Assembly: GCA_031426815.1 (NCBI GenBank)
Contig: JASJPG010000041.1
Coordinates: forward strand, 1-18,034
Origin: PFJX01 sp031426815
Lineage (GTDB): Bacteria > Pseudomonadota > Gammaproteobacteria > Burkholderiales > Thiobacillaceae
Direction: 5' to 3'
DNA: 18,034 nucleotides
Shown here: positions 1-7,429 of the stretch, piece by piece
Layout: each line of letters opens with the position of its first letter
Numbering within the stretch: the first letter of the stretch is position 1
Notes under the pieces: model-generated
Told to the model about the DNA's origin: nothing
What the model saw: only the letters and a program-made list of their open reading frames with translations
Database searches by the model: none
Position numbers and translations under genes: made by a program

Positions 1-2
1 GC

Positions 3-116
3 GTCGAAACCCAGGCCCAGCTCGACTTCCTCAAGGCGCACGGCTGCGACTTCTACCAGGGCTACCTGAAGAGCAAACCAGTGCCGCCGGAAGCGTTCGC
101 CGCCCTGCTGGGTTGA
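3..116 (+). CDS. C-terminal end of an EAL-domain protein (partial)
   Basis: Only the last 37 codons are inside the window. The translated tail begins VETQAQLDFLKAHGCDFYQG and ends with a short PVPPEAF stretch. The VET-Q--FL---GCD--QGY--SKP pattern is the well-known end of EAL domains, which hydrolyse cyclic di-GMP. The catalytic EAL motif and any sensor domains lie outside, so activity cannot be judged. It is read in the same direction as the GTPase cluster that starts 240 bases downstream. That gap is probably too long for a single tight operon. Confidence 0.85.
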   Translation, partial: VETQAQLDFLKAHGCDFYQGYLKSKPVPPEAFAALLG

Positions 117-143
117 GCCCGCGGTTGCGAGCGACATTTCGAT

Positions 144-171
144 TAAAGTAAATTTCCTGCGTTACCGATAC
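144..171 (+). promoter_or_regulatory. Candidate sigma-28 (FliA) promoter
   Basis: Within the gene-free stretch 117-355, TAAAGTAA (144-151) is followed after 12 bases by ACCGATAC (164-171). The FliA consensus is TAAAGTTT-N11-GCCGATAA, so six of eight bases match at each element, with a spacer one base too long. It would give a leader of about 180 bases before the start at 356. The remainder of the stretch is AT-richer than its surroundings and holds nothing else I recognise. Confidence 0.35.
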
Positions 172-355
172 ACTTTGCTACGCAAGGGGTATTCGCAGGA
201 ATCGTTCGACGCGTAAGCGACAAAACAACAGCACAAGCTAGCGAACGAAGCGGAACAAACCGCGGCAACAACGACAAGAATTTGCGCATCAGCGCAGCAG
301 CGTGCAAGCCGAAGTAGCGGGCACAAACACAGGGTGGGTGGTACAGGGAGCGAAC

Positions 356-835
356 ATGCATTTTGTCCTCGTAAGCGGGACAAGCTATGAGCCGGCATCG
401 ACAGATATCCATCTGCCGGGCATGGCGCCCGTCTTCTGGCAGGGCGCCGGGCATGGCTTGCGCCTGCCGGCCTGGTATCCGGCCGAGCCGATGGCGGTGC
501 ACCTGGCCTATGTCATCGCGCGCGAACCGACCGACCTGACCGCGCATGTGCGGCGCATCCTGCTCTGTCTGGAACGGCCGCGGCAGGAACTGGTCAGCGG
601 CGCACTGATGGATCTGTTCATCGTGCTGAACGGACGCGGCGCAGCGCTGGCAAAACGGCTCTACGCGCTGGCGCGGCCGCATCTGAGCGCCGTGCAAGAG
701 GAATTCTTCCAGGATTGGCTGACCCGCGGCGCGGTACCCGAGCGCCCGGTTCTCGACAATGTCCACGCCGTCCTCGCCCCGCCCTGTCGCGGCGTTCCCT
801 TGACCCGCCCGCAAACTCCCGGAGTCCGACCATGA
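356..835 (+). CDS. Conserved-looking protein of unknown function, first gene of the GTPase cluster
   Basis: The product is 159 residues and I do not recognise the family. I chose ATG 356 because AGGGAG (345-350) sits five bases upstream; an in-frame GTG at 302 would add 18 residues but lacks such a site. There is no signal peptide or membrane segment. The central part (roughly residues 55-125) is predicted mostly helical by eye, and the last 30 residues are proline-rich and probably disordered. The stop overlaps the next start (ATGA at 832-835), which argues for translational coupling and a shared role with the following gene. Function is unknown; context links it to roadblock/GTPase signalling. 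Confidence 0.65.
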   Translation: MHFVLVSGTSYEPASTDIHLPGMAPVFWQGAGHGLRLPAWYPAEPMAVHLAYVIAREPTDLTAHVRRILLCLERPRQELVSGALMDLFIVLNGRGAALAKRLYALARPHLSAVQEEFFQDWLTRGAVPERPVLDNVHAVLAPPCRGVPLTRPQTPGVRP

Positions 836-1500
836 ACGACCTGCGCGAAGATCTTCACCTTGGCATCACCCCGGCCGGCGCCTACCACGCTGCAGCCGCC
901 CAGCAAGCCAACCCGGACCGGAACCTGCTGTTCGGCCTGTTGCGCGCCGCCTGGACGCCGCGCTGCAGCGAGGCGCCGTGGCAGGAGTGGCTGGGCAGCA
1001 GCGAGCCGGCGCAGATCGTCGAGGCTGTCGCGCGCCTGGAAGGGCTGGGCTGGGTCTGGGGTCTGGCTACGCCGGAACAGGCGCCGACGGAAACCCTGGA
1101 ACGTCTGCTGCCGACGCTGTTGCCCGACCTCAGCAGCACCGGCCAAGCCTTGCTGGCGGATCAGCAGGGTTTGCAGATTGCCTTCAGCGGCTTCGACGAA
1201 AGCCAGGCGCAGGCGATTGCCGCGATCAGCGCGGACGCCATCGCGCTGGCTTTCCGCTGCCGCCGGGTACTGGGCGAAGCGGAGCGGCTCGGCCCCGGCG
1301 CCTGGGGCATGATCGACGCCGCCGGCCATAGCCAGCTTGGCGTCTGGCCCTTGTGCATCGGCGCGAAATGGTTCGCCCTGGTCGTCGGCGGCCGCCCGCG
1401 CCTCAACCATCCTTCTTTTTCGCGGTTGCTCTGGGCGCTGGTTCGGCGTCTGGGCGACGGCATTTCCCCCAGCCCGGCCAGCAACGAAGCAGCGGGCTAA
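832..1500 (+). CDS. Unknown protein, possible divergent roadblock-like domain
   Basis: The product is 222 residues. ATG 832 overlaps the previous stop and has GGAG at 821-824. No family is recognised outright. Residues from about 100 onward (QALLADQQGLQIAFSGFD followed by a helix, then GMIDAAG and a beta-rich WFALVVGG segment) resemble the strand-turn-strand-helix layout of Roadblock/LC7 proteins. The first 100 residues are helical and rich in Trp and Leu. It sits directly before a clear roadblock gene and a Ras-like GTPase, so a role as a GTPase partner or scaffold is reasonable. The roadblock assignment is inference from pattern; a structure prediction could overturn it. Confidence 0.6.
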   Translation: MNDLREDLHLGITPAGAYHAAAAQQANPDRNLLFGLLRAAWTPRCSEAPWQEWLGSSEPAQIVEAVARLEGLGWVWGLATPEQAPTETLERLLPTLLPDLSSTGQALLADQQGLQIAFSGFDESQAQAIAAISADAIALAFRCRRVLGEAERLGPGAWGMIDAAGHSQLGVWPLCIGAKWFALVVGGRPRLNHPSFSRLLWALVRRLGDGISPSPASNEAAG

Positions 1501-1526
1501 CAATTCCCCAATCAGGAGAAATATCC

Positions 1527-1889
1527 ATGCGTGACGATATGTTGAAATCCATCCTCAGCGACTTGAACGGCTCCTCGGCGGACATCGAGGCTGCCGCCGT
1601 AATCTCCACCGACGGCCTGATGATGGCCTCCCTGCTGCCGGCCGGACTGGAAGAAGACCGCATCGGTGCGATGGGCGCCGCCATCCTGGCGCTGGGCGGC
1701 CGCACTGCGCAGGAACTGTCGCGCGGGCAACTGGAACAAGTGCTGATCAAGGGCCACAACGGTTACGTGCTGCTCACCAACGCCGGCGCCGACGCGGTGC
1801 TGGCGGTGATGACCAAGGCCAGCGCCAAACTCGGCCTGATCTTTCTGGACGTGAAGCGCGCGGCGGAAAGCATTTCAAAGATCGTATAA
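1527..1889 (+). CDS. Roadblock/LC7 domain protein (MglB-like GTPase regulator)
   Basis: This is a 120-residue single-domain protein with an AGGAG site at 1514-1518. The fold signature is clear: an N-terminal helix, AAAVISTDGLMMAS, an acidic helix, then a long helix with the GAMGAAILALGGRTAQEL pattern, a strand (QVLIKGHNGYVLL) and the closing VLAVMTKASAKLGLIFLDVKR segment. Family members dimerise and bind Ras-like GTPases; MglB of Myxococcus is the GAP for MglA. The neighbouring GTPase is the obvious partner. Length is normal for the family. Whether it acts as a GAP, an exchange factor or only a scaffold cannot be read from the sequence. Confidence 0.9.
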   Translation: MRDDMLKSILSDLNGSSADIEAAAVISTDGLMMASLLPAGLEEDRIGAMGAAILALGGRTAQELSRGQLEQVLIKGHNGYVLLTNAGADAVLAVMTKASAKLGLIFLDVKRAAESISKIV

Positions 1890-1910
1890 GTCGCCGCCGG
1901 ACGGCAGGAA

Positions 1911-1926
1911 ATTGCCCTCCGGCAAT
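1911..1926 (+). other. Intercistronic hairpin
   Basis: ATTGCC, loop CTCC, GGCAAT forms a perfect six-base-pair stem between the roadblock and GTPase genes, the widest gap (64 bases) in the cluster. No T-run follows, so it is not a standard terminator. It may protect or separate the mRNA segments. Confidence 0.35.
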
Positions 1927-1953
1927 ACCGGAACATAAAAAAGGGAGGCCCGT

Positions 1954-2511
1954 TTGGCCCATCACAAAATCATCTTCTCCGGCCCCGTCGGCGCCGGCAA
2001 AACCACGGCCATCACCGCACTGAGCGATGTGCCGCCGATCGAAACTGAGGCGACGGCGAGCGACCATACCCGCCAGATCAAGGAAAAAACCACGGTGGCG
2101 CTGGATTACGGCGTGCTCAAGCTGGACGGCAGCGAGCGCATCCATCTGTACGGCACGCCGGGCCAGGAGCGCTTCGACTTCATGTGGGAGATCCTGTCTG
2201 AAGGCGCCATCGGCCTGGTGCTGCTGATCAGCAACGCACGCCCGGAACCGCTTGCCGATCTGGATCTGTTTCTCAACGCATTCCGGCCGTTTATCGACAA
2301 AGCCGGTTTCGTGCTGGGCATCACCCGCTCCGACAGCCACAACTCGCCCGACCTGCCCACCTACCAGCGACATCTGGCGCGTACCGGCCTGAAAGCACCA
2401 GTGTTCGAGGTGGATGCCCGCCAGCGACGCGATGTGGCGCTGTTGGTGGAAGCCCTGCTGCTGTCGCTCGATCCCGGTCTGGAAGTTCAAACGGCGCTAT
2501 CCGTTACCTGA
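1954..2511 (+). CDS. Ras-like small GTPase (MglA/Arf-type)
   Basis: The product is 185 residues. The best start is TTG 1954, five bases after GGGAGG (1943-1948); it directly precedes the AHHKIIFSGPVGAGKTT sequence. The G1 P-loop GPVGAGKTT spans residues 10-18. The G3 motif TPGQERF (68-74) keeps the glutamine used for hydrolysis in eukaryotic Ras/Rab proteins. TRSD (124-127) occupies the base-recognition position in place of NKxD. This family works as a nucleotide-dependent switch in bacterial polarity, motility and sensing. The adjacent roadblock protein is the probable regulator. The protein is cytoplasmic, with no lipidation signal seen. It differs clearly from the second GTPase in this window, which has PGQVAHD instead of PGQERF. 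Confidence 0.9.
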   Translation: MAHHKIIFSGPVGAGKTTAITALSDVPPIETEATASDHTRQIKEKTTVALDYGVLKLDGSERIHLYGTPGQERFDFMWEILSEGAIGLVLLISNARPEPLADLDLFLNAFRPFIDKAGFVLGITRSDSHNSPDLPTYQRHLARTGLKAPVFEVDARQRRDVALLVEALLLSLDPGLEVQTALSVT

Positions 2512-2520
2512 TCCTTGAAC

Positions 2521-3687
2521 ATGAGCTCACCACTCGAACGACGCGCGCTCCGTCTGGCCGCCGTGGGCATGGACGAACGCCAGCGCAACACCTTGCGCCT
2601 GATGTGCCAGGGCCCCTGTCGCAATGCCTGCGTCGTGGTCGACGCCAGCGAGGCGGAAGCCAGCGTGATCGACATGGACAGCTATGAAGCCGCAAACCGT
2701 CTCGCCGAACTGCGTTTGACCCACCCTGAGCGCCCTGCCCTGCTGTTGTCGTTGCGGCCGCTGAGCGACGAACTGCGCGCCGGCGAGTTGTATGTGGCCA
2801 AACCGGTGCGAATCGAGGAATTCACTCAAGTCCTCTCGGAAATACGCCGGTTTGCGCATCCCGCGTCCGCACCGTCAGCGCCTCCCGTGCCACCGCCGAC
2901 ACAACTGCTTACGCACCCGCATACGCAACCACATACACAAGCGCTGACCCTGGGCAGCAACGGCAGGAACCACGCCGCCCGTCTGATGGATGATGGCCTC
3001 GACCATGCTTACGTCGGTTCCGCCCCGGATATCGATCCCCGCGTACAGGCCCAACTCGACAAAGCCTATTACGACCCCGAGCGTTACCTGCAAGGCATCG
3101 TCATGCGGGCACGCGAAATGGCGCGCGCGCAGCATTGCAGCGTGCAGATTCGAGGTGCCTGGCCCGCTCTTACCCTTTCCGCCGACGCCTCGCTGGTGCA
3201 GGTCCTGGAGACAGACAGCCGCCTGCGCCCGTACAGCGTCCAACCCGATGTCGCGGTTGGTGCCAGCCTCGACTACATCGACGCACCGCCGCTGCAACTC
3301 GGCCAACCCGGCGTGGTCAGCCTGGACGCCTTTCTGTGGAAACTGGCCCTGTTGGCGGCGCGCGGGCGCCTGCCGCGCAACACGCCGCTCGACGTACCGA
3401 TTTTCTTGCGCAACTGGCCCAATTTCACCCGTCTGACGGTGACCCCGGGCGCCCTCAACATCGCCGCCCTGTGGGCCGCGCGGCCGCATTCGCCGCTACG
3501 CACCGCGCAACTTCTCGGGCTGCCACAACGGCATGTATTCGCCTTTTACAGCGCCGCGCACGCGCTCGACCTGGCCCTCTCCATGCAGCGCGCGGCAGAC
3601 CGTCTGATCGAACCGCAAGCACCGCCTCCGGCACCGCACCAGAATTTGTTGCGCCGTATTCTCGGCAAACTGCGTTTCGGCCAGTAA
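2521..3687 (+). CDS. Unknown protein with a receiver-like N-terminal domain
   Basis: With ATG 2521 the product is 388 residues; a TTG at 2515 is also in frame. Residues about 9-110 have the layout of a response-regulator receiver: an opening strand with D18-E19, an acidic pair D51/D53 at the phospho-acceptor strand, S77 at the switch strand, and K94-P95 in the YVAKPV motif. The usual N-terminal acidic pair is weak, so it may be degenerate. A proline/histidine/threonine-rich linker follows (about 116-145). The C-terminal 230 residues form a domain I do not recognise, with notable FLRNWPNFTRL, NIAALWAARPHSPL and HVFAFYSAAHALDLAL segments. It lies nine bases after the GTPase stop. It could be the output or effector of the GTPase. 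Confidence 0.65.
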   Translation: MSSPLERRALRLAAVGMDERQRNTLRLMCQGPCRNACVVVDASEAEASVIDMDSYEAANRLAELRLTHPERPALLLSLRPLSDELRAGELYVAKPVRIEEFTQVLSEIRRFAHPASAPSAPPVPPPTQLLTHPHTQPHTQALTLGSNGRNHAARLMDDGLDHAYVGSAPDIDPRVQAQLDKAYYDPERYLQGIVMRAREMARAQHCSVQIRGAWPALTLSADASLVQVLETDSRLRPYSVQPDVAVGASLDYIDAPPLQLGQPGVVSLDAFLWKLALLAARGRLPRNTPLDVPIFLRNWPNFTRLTVTPGALNIAALWAARPHSPLRTAQLLGLPQRHVFAFYSAAHALDLALSMQRAADRLIEPQAPPPAPHQNLLRRILGKLRFGQ

Positions 3688-3737
3688 GCCGGCTCAGCGA
3701 CGGAAATCGACCACTTGATGCAAGGGAGAAAGTAGAC

Positions 3738-4211
3738 ATGCAAGACATGAAACCCGCCGAAGACGCCGATTCCGGCCGAGCAACCATCCTGAGCTACCAC
3801 GACGGCAGTTCGCGCCATGTCGTGGTGACCGAAATCGAAACGCCATTTCCGGAAGGTCGTTTGATCGTCTCGCGCACCGACCCGGCCGGCGTCATCACGC
3901 ATTGCAATCCGGCCTTCGTCGAAATGTCCGGCTACCCAATCGAAGAACTGATCGGCCAGCCGCATTGCCTGCTGCGCCACCCAGACATGCCGGCGGCCGC
4001 GTTTCACGAGTTGTGGCAGACCGTCGGCAGCGGCATGAAATGGCACGGCTACGTCAAGAATCTGCGCAAGGACGGCGGTTATTACTGGGTCTACGCCACC
4101 GTGGTTCCCAACATCCGCGACGGCCGCGTCGTCGGCTACACATCGGTGCGGCGCAAACCGTCGCGGGCGCGCATCGAAGAAGCCGCCGCCCTGTACCGCA
4201 CGCTTGTTTAA
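3738..4211 (+). CDS. Stand-alone Aer-type PAS domain protein
   Basis: The product is 157 residues, with GGGAG about nine bases ahead of ATG 3738. Residues about 45-140 form a PAS domain strongly like the N-terminus of the energy-taxis receptor Aer: DPAGVITHCNPAFVEMSGY, the RHPDMP loop (80-85), then W102, KNLRKDGGYYWV and GYTSVR. In Aer this fold binds FAD and senses redox state. Unlike Aer there is no membrane segment, HAMP or methyl-accepting domain, so the signal must pass by protein contact. The first 40 residues are a variable extension. It lies inside the GTPase cluster and is followed 11 bases later by the solute-binding-like gene. FAD binding is inferred. Confidence 0.9.
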   Translation: MQDMKPAEDADSGRATILSYHDGSSRHVVVTEIETPFPEGRLIVSRTDPAGVITHCNPAFVEMSGYPIEELIGQPHCLLRHPDMPAAAFHELWQTVGSGMKWHGYVKNLRKDGGYYWVYATVVPNIRDGRVVGYTSVRRKPSRARIEEAAALYRTLV

Positions 4212-4222
4212 GGAGAACCGCG

Positions 4223-4975
4223 ATGCCCCTGCAATTCACCGTCAGCCCCGACTTCCCACCCGACCAACTCCCCGGCTGGTACGTATTCAACACCTGGCTG
4301 CAACGAACCCTGGGCGAACCGGTCCACCTGGAAACCTATCTCGATTTCCCGACCCAGCGCGCCGCCATCGCGGTCGATCAGGTCGACATCATCTACGCCA
4401 ACCCGTACGACGCCTCGATGCTGGTGCGCGAGAAAGGCTTCATCGGCGTCGCGCGGCCCGGCAACAAGTCCGACGAAGTCGTGCTGGCGGTTGCCGCCGA
4501 CCACCCGGCGTACTGCGTGGAAGACCTGCGCCCCGGCCTGCGCGTCGCCGCCACGCATGACCCGGACATCAACATGATGGGCATGATCGTGCTCGAACCC
4601 GCCGATCTATGCGACGCCAACGTCATCCACAAACCGCGCGTCAGCAGCTACGCGCTGGTCGCCCGCGACCTGACGAAAGGCGTCGCCGACGCCGGCTTCA
4701 TTCTGGCCGACGCCTACGATCGCTTCTCCGCCCCGCTGCGGGCCTCGCTCAAGGTGCTGGTGCGCAGCCAGATCCACGATGTGCAACACGTCTTCCTGAT
4801 CGGCCCGCATCTGGCCGAGAAACGCGAAGCATTGCTGAACGCCCTCCTCGCGCTGAGTTGCGAGGCCCTCGGACGCGACATCCTGCAAGGCCTGCACATC
4901 CCGGCCTGGCAAGCCGTCGAGCGGGAAGACATGGAGTTCATGATCGACCTGATCGACACGCTGGCGGAAGCGTAA
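4223..4975 (+). CDS. PhnD-like solute-binding-fold protein lacking a signal peptide
   Basis: The product is 250 residues. AAGGAG (4210-4215) overlaps the previous stop and drives ATG 4223. The sequence follows the phosphonate-binding (PhnD/SsuA/ThiY-like) fold: a short first lobe (QFTVSPDFPPDQ, LPGWYVFNTWL), the DFPTQRAAIAVDQVDIIYANPYDA strand-helix turn, and a second lobe with LRVAAT, SYALVARDLTKGVADAGFI and VLVRSQIHDVQHVFLIGP. There is no signal peptide, lipobox or ABC transporter gene nearby, so it is predicted to be cytoplasmic. It may act as a small-molecule sensor for the GTPase module, not as transport protein. The ligand is unknown. It ends 18 bases before the convergent MgtC gene, with no terminator seen. 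Confidence 0.75.
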   Translation: MPLQFTVSPDFPPDQLPGWYVFNTWLQRTLGEPVHLETYLDFPTQRAAIAVDQVDIIYANPYDASMLVREKGFIGVARPGNKSDEVVLAVAADHPAYCVEDLRPGLRVAATHDPDINMMGMIVLEPADLCDANVIHKPRVSSYALVARDLTKGVADAGFILADAYDRFSAPLRASLKVLVRSQIHDVQHVFLIGPHLAEKREALLNALLALSCEALGRDILQGLHIPAWQAVEREDMEFMIDLIDTLAEA

Positions 4976-4992
4976 GGCGACACAGCGACTGT

Positions 4993-5745
4993 TCAATTGC
5001 GGGACGGCGACAGATGGAATGACTCGACGCCTTCAAAGCGCATCACCTCCCGCGCCAGGTCCGCCAGTTCCATCCCTTTCCCTTTACCCAACGTCACCGC
5101 CACGAAACGCCATTCCAGTTGTCCATGTTCGTGGTTGATCAACAGCGATCCCCACGCCACTTCGTAGCCACGCGCCAGCATTTCACGGCTGATGGCGGTC
5201 TTTTCCGGGGAAAACGCCGGGCCGAATTTCAGCACGATGCCGATGGCCTGGCGCGAGGGTAGCCAGCCTTCCAGGCGCGACATCCACATCATGCTGGCGG
5301 CCGAAAGCACGGACAGCAGCATGGCCGACGCATAGAACCCGACGCCCACCAACACGCCGATGGCGGAAGCCGCCCAGATCGATGCGGCCGTGGTCAGTCC
5401 GCTGATCGTCAACCCCTCTTTCATGATGACCCCGGCGCCGAGGAAGCCCACGCCGGTGACGATGCCCTGAATCACCCGCGTCGGGTCCGCCCCCACCAGC
5501 GACGCCGGCGCGCCGCCATACCAGTGGGTGGGCTGGCCCGCCACCACCGTCAACGCAGCGGAGGCCATACAAACCAGCCCGTAGGTGCGCATCCCGGCCG
5601 CCCGGCCGTGATAAGAGCGCTCATAACCGACCAGCAACCCCAACAGCAGCGCGCCCAACAGATTCATGAATATGACCAGATTGATCGCCACCGCATCGGC
5701 GGACCAATAACTCATCAGAGTTTCCGGTGACAGCATCCCACTCAT
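4993..5745 (-). CDS. MgtC/SapB family inner-membrane protein
   Basis: The product is 250 residues. Start 5745 is preferred because a GAGGTGCGAG stretch lies directly upstream; an ATG at 5781 is in frame but has no comparable site. The N-terminal part has four or five hydrophobic segments and the family signature GYERSYHGRAAGMRT (40-54), followed by GFLGAGVIMKEG and the TTAASIWAASAIGVLVG helix. The C-terminal third (about 155-250) is soluble and matches the ACT-like regulatory region of longer MgtC proteins. Family members help growth at low magnesium and modulate membrane energetics in some pathogens; here the role is unproven. It is a single gene, convergent with the GTPase cluster. Confidence 0.9.
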   Translation of the reverse strand: MSGMLSPETLMSYWSADAVAINLVIFMNLLGALLLGLLVGYERSYHGRAAGMRTYGLVCMASAALTVVAGQPTHWYGGAPASLVGADPTRVIQGIVTGVGFLGAGVIMKEGLTISGLTTAASIWAASAIGVLVGVGFYASAMLLSVLSAASMMWMSRLEGWLPSRQAIGIVLKFGPAFSPEKTAISREMLARGYEVAWGSLLINHEHGQLEWRFVAVTLGKGKGMELADLAREVMRFEGVESFHLSPSRN

Positions 5746-5836
5746 CTCGCACCTCGCATCAGGCCATTGGCAGCATGGCAATTAACACGAACTCGGCTGG
5801 ATTGACTACTGCCGCCGCCGCGCCGCGCGCCGACAG

Positions 5837-7243
5837 TCAGCCGCGTCCGGCCAGCCGCCCCAACTCCGCCAGCGCCGCTTCCACCCGCGCATCCCACGGC
5901 AACGCCGCCGCTAGACGCAGGCAGTTGCCATATTTTTCCTGCGGCGAGAACAGCCGGCCCGGCGTGAAGCTGATGCCGGCTGCCAACGCCTGGTCGTACA
6001 ACGCCATGCTGTCGCGGCCTTCCGGCAGTTCGAGCCAGAGCACGAAGCCGCCGGTGGGGCGCGAGGTGCGTGTGCCGGCCGGGAAATAACGGTTGATGGC
6101 GCTCAGCATGCGCGCCAGGTTGTCGGCGGAAGTCCGCCGCATGCGCGCCAAATGGCGTTCGTAGCGGCTGTCGGCCAGATAGTCGGCCACGGCCAACTGG
6201 GTCAATGTGGCGTTGGCCATGGTGCTGACATATTTCAAATGTTCGACCTGCTTGCGCCAGCGGCCGGGCACGATCCAGCCGACCCGGTAGCCGGGCGCGA
6301 TGGTCTTGGAGAACGACGAACACAGCAGCACGTTGCCGCTGCGGTCGTAGGCCTTGCAGGCGCGCGGGCGTTCGCGGCCATGCGCAAGATCGCCGTAGAT
6401 ATCGTCCTCGATCAGCGGGATGTCGCGCGCGGCCAGCAGCTTCACCAGTTTCGACTTGTGGCTGTCCGGCATCAGACTGCCGGTGGGATTGCTGAAGTTG
6501 CTCACTGTCACCACCGCCTTTACCGGCCAGCGTTCCAACGCCAGCGTGAGCGCCTCCAGGCTGAGGCCTGTCTCCGGATCGCTGGGGATTTCCAGCGCCT
6601 GCATGCCGAGCGATTCGATGGCCTGCAGCGTGCCGAAAAAGGCTGGCGTTTCGATGGCAACGATGTCGCCGGCCTTGGCCACCGCACGCAACGCCAAGTT
6701 GAGCGCCTCCTGGCAGCCATCGGTGACGACGATATCGTCCGCTCCGTACAGGCAGCCGGACTCCGCCGCGCGGCGGGCGATGCGCAGACGCAGTGCCTCC
6801 TCGCCTGGCGGAAAACTGTAGCGACTGCCGACATCTTCAGCGCCGCGCAGGCTGCGGTTGAGCGAGGCGCGCAAATCCTTCAGCGGCAGGAAATCGGCAT
6901 GCGGCACCGCCGCACCGAACGACACCAGACCCTTACGCTGGGTGTTGCGCGACAGGCGAACCGCCAGTTCGGTGACATTGACCGCGCAAGGACCGTCGTT
7001 CGCCTCGCTGGTACGCGCCGGCGGCGGCGCCGATTCGGGATGCCGTGCGAAAAAGCCCGATTGCGGCCGCGCCTCCAGCCAGCCGTGGCTTTCCAGCAGA
7101 CGATAAGCCGCCACCACGGTGGCCTGGCTGACCCGATGCTGCTCGGATAGACGCCGCACCGAAGGCACCCGCTCACCCGGCGGGTACAGCCCCTGGCGGA
7201 TGCGGTCCTTCAGTTGCGTGGCAAGATTTTCGTACAGGTTCAT
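5837..7243 (-). CDS. MocR-type regulator: GntR winged helix fused to a PLP aminotransferase domain
   Basis: The product is 468 residues. Start 7243 is fixed by AAAGGAGG seven bases upstream. Residues 1-70 are a GntR winged helix (YENLATQLKDRIRQGLYPPG, SVRRLSEQHRVSQATVVAAYRLLE). Residues about 110-468 are a fold-type I aminotransferase, with the PLP-binding lysine in SFSKTIAPGYRVGW (near residue 313) and NPTG and EDDIYGDL upstream. MocR proteins use the aminotransferase domain as an effector sensor, usually controlling amino acid, vitamin B6 or transport genes. The gene is divergent from a DUF1127 gene, with repeated half-sites between them that suggest control of both. The effector cannot be named. 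Confidence 0.93.
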   Translation of the reverse strand: MNLYENLATQLKDRIRQGLYPPGERVPSVRRLSEQHRVSQATVVAAYRLLESHGWLEARPQSGFFARHPESAPPPARTSEANDGPCAVNVTELAVRLSRNTQRKGLVSFGAAVPHADFLPLKDLRASLNRSLRGAEDVGSRYSFPPGEEALRLRIARRAAESGCLYGADDIVVTDGCQEALNLALRAVAKAGDIVAIETPAFFGTLQAIESLGMQALEIPSDPETGLSLEALTLALERWPVKAVVTVSNFSNPTGSLMPDSHKSKLVKLLAARDIPLIEDDIYGDLAHGRERPRACKAYDRSGNVLLCSSFSKTIAPGYRVGWIVPGRWRKQVEHLKYVSTMANATLTQLAVADYLADSRYERHLARMRRTSADNLARMLSAINRYFPAGTRTSRPTGGFVLWLELPEGRDSMALYDQALAAGISFTPGRLFSPQEKYGNCLRLAAALPWDARVEAALAELGRLAGRG

Positions 7244-7292
7244 GGCAAGCCTCCTTTGCTGCCAGTCTAGGCCAGCGTGGCCGCTCGGCAGC

Positions 7293-7379
7293 GATACAGG
7301 CGCCGCAGGAATTGACCGATACAGTTCAAGCAATGCCGAAACTGTATTGCATCAATCTGCGTGTTGCCGCATCTGTATC
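7293..7379. promoter_or_regulatory. Four GATACAG/CTGTATC half-sites, candidate MocR operator
   Basis: In the 186-base gap between the divergent MocR and DUF1127 genes, GATACAG occurs at 7293-7299 and 7318-7324. The inverted form CTGTATT/C occurs at 7342-7348 and 7373-7379. Two direct copies facing two inverted copies, with 24-31 base periodicity, fits dimeric GntR/MocR binding. The binding protein is inferred from position only. Confidence 0.5.
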
Positions 7380-7429
7380 GATGATCACACCCAACCTAGC
7401 ATGACGGTATCGCAAGACAGGAGCCGAAC

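Noticed and set aside
143..814. - strand open frame of 223 codons near the left end
   Set aside because: It overlaps the + strand gene 356-835, which has a ribosome site and a coupled stop; no recognisable motif.
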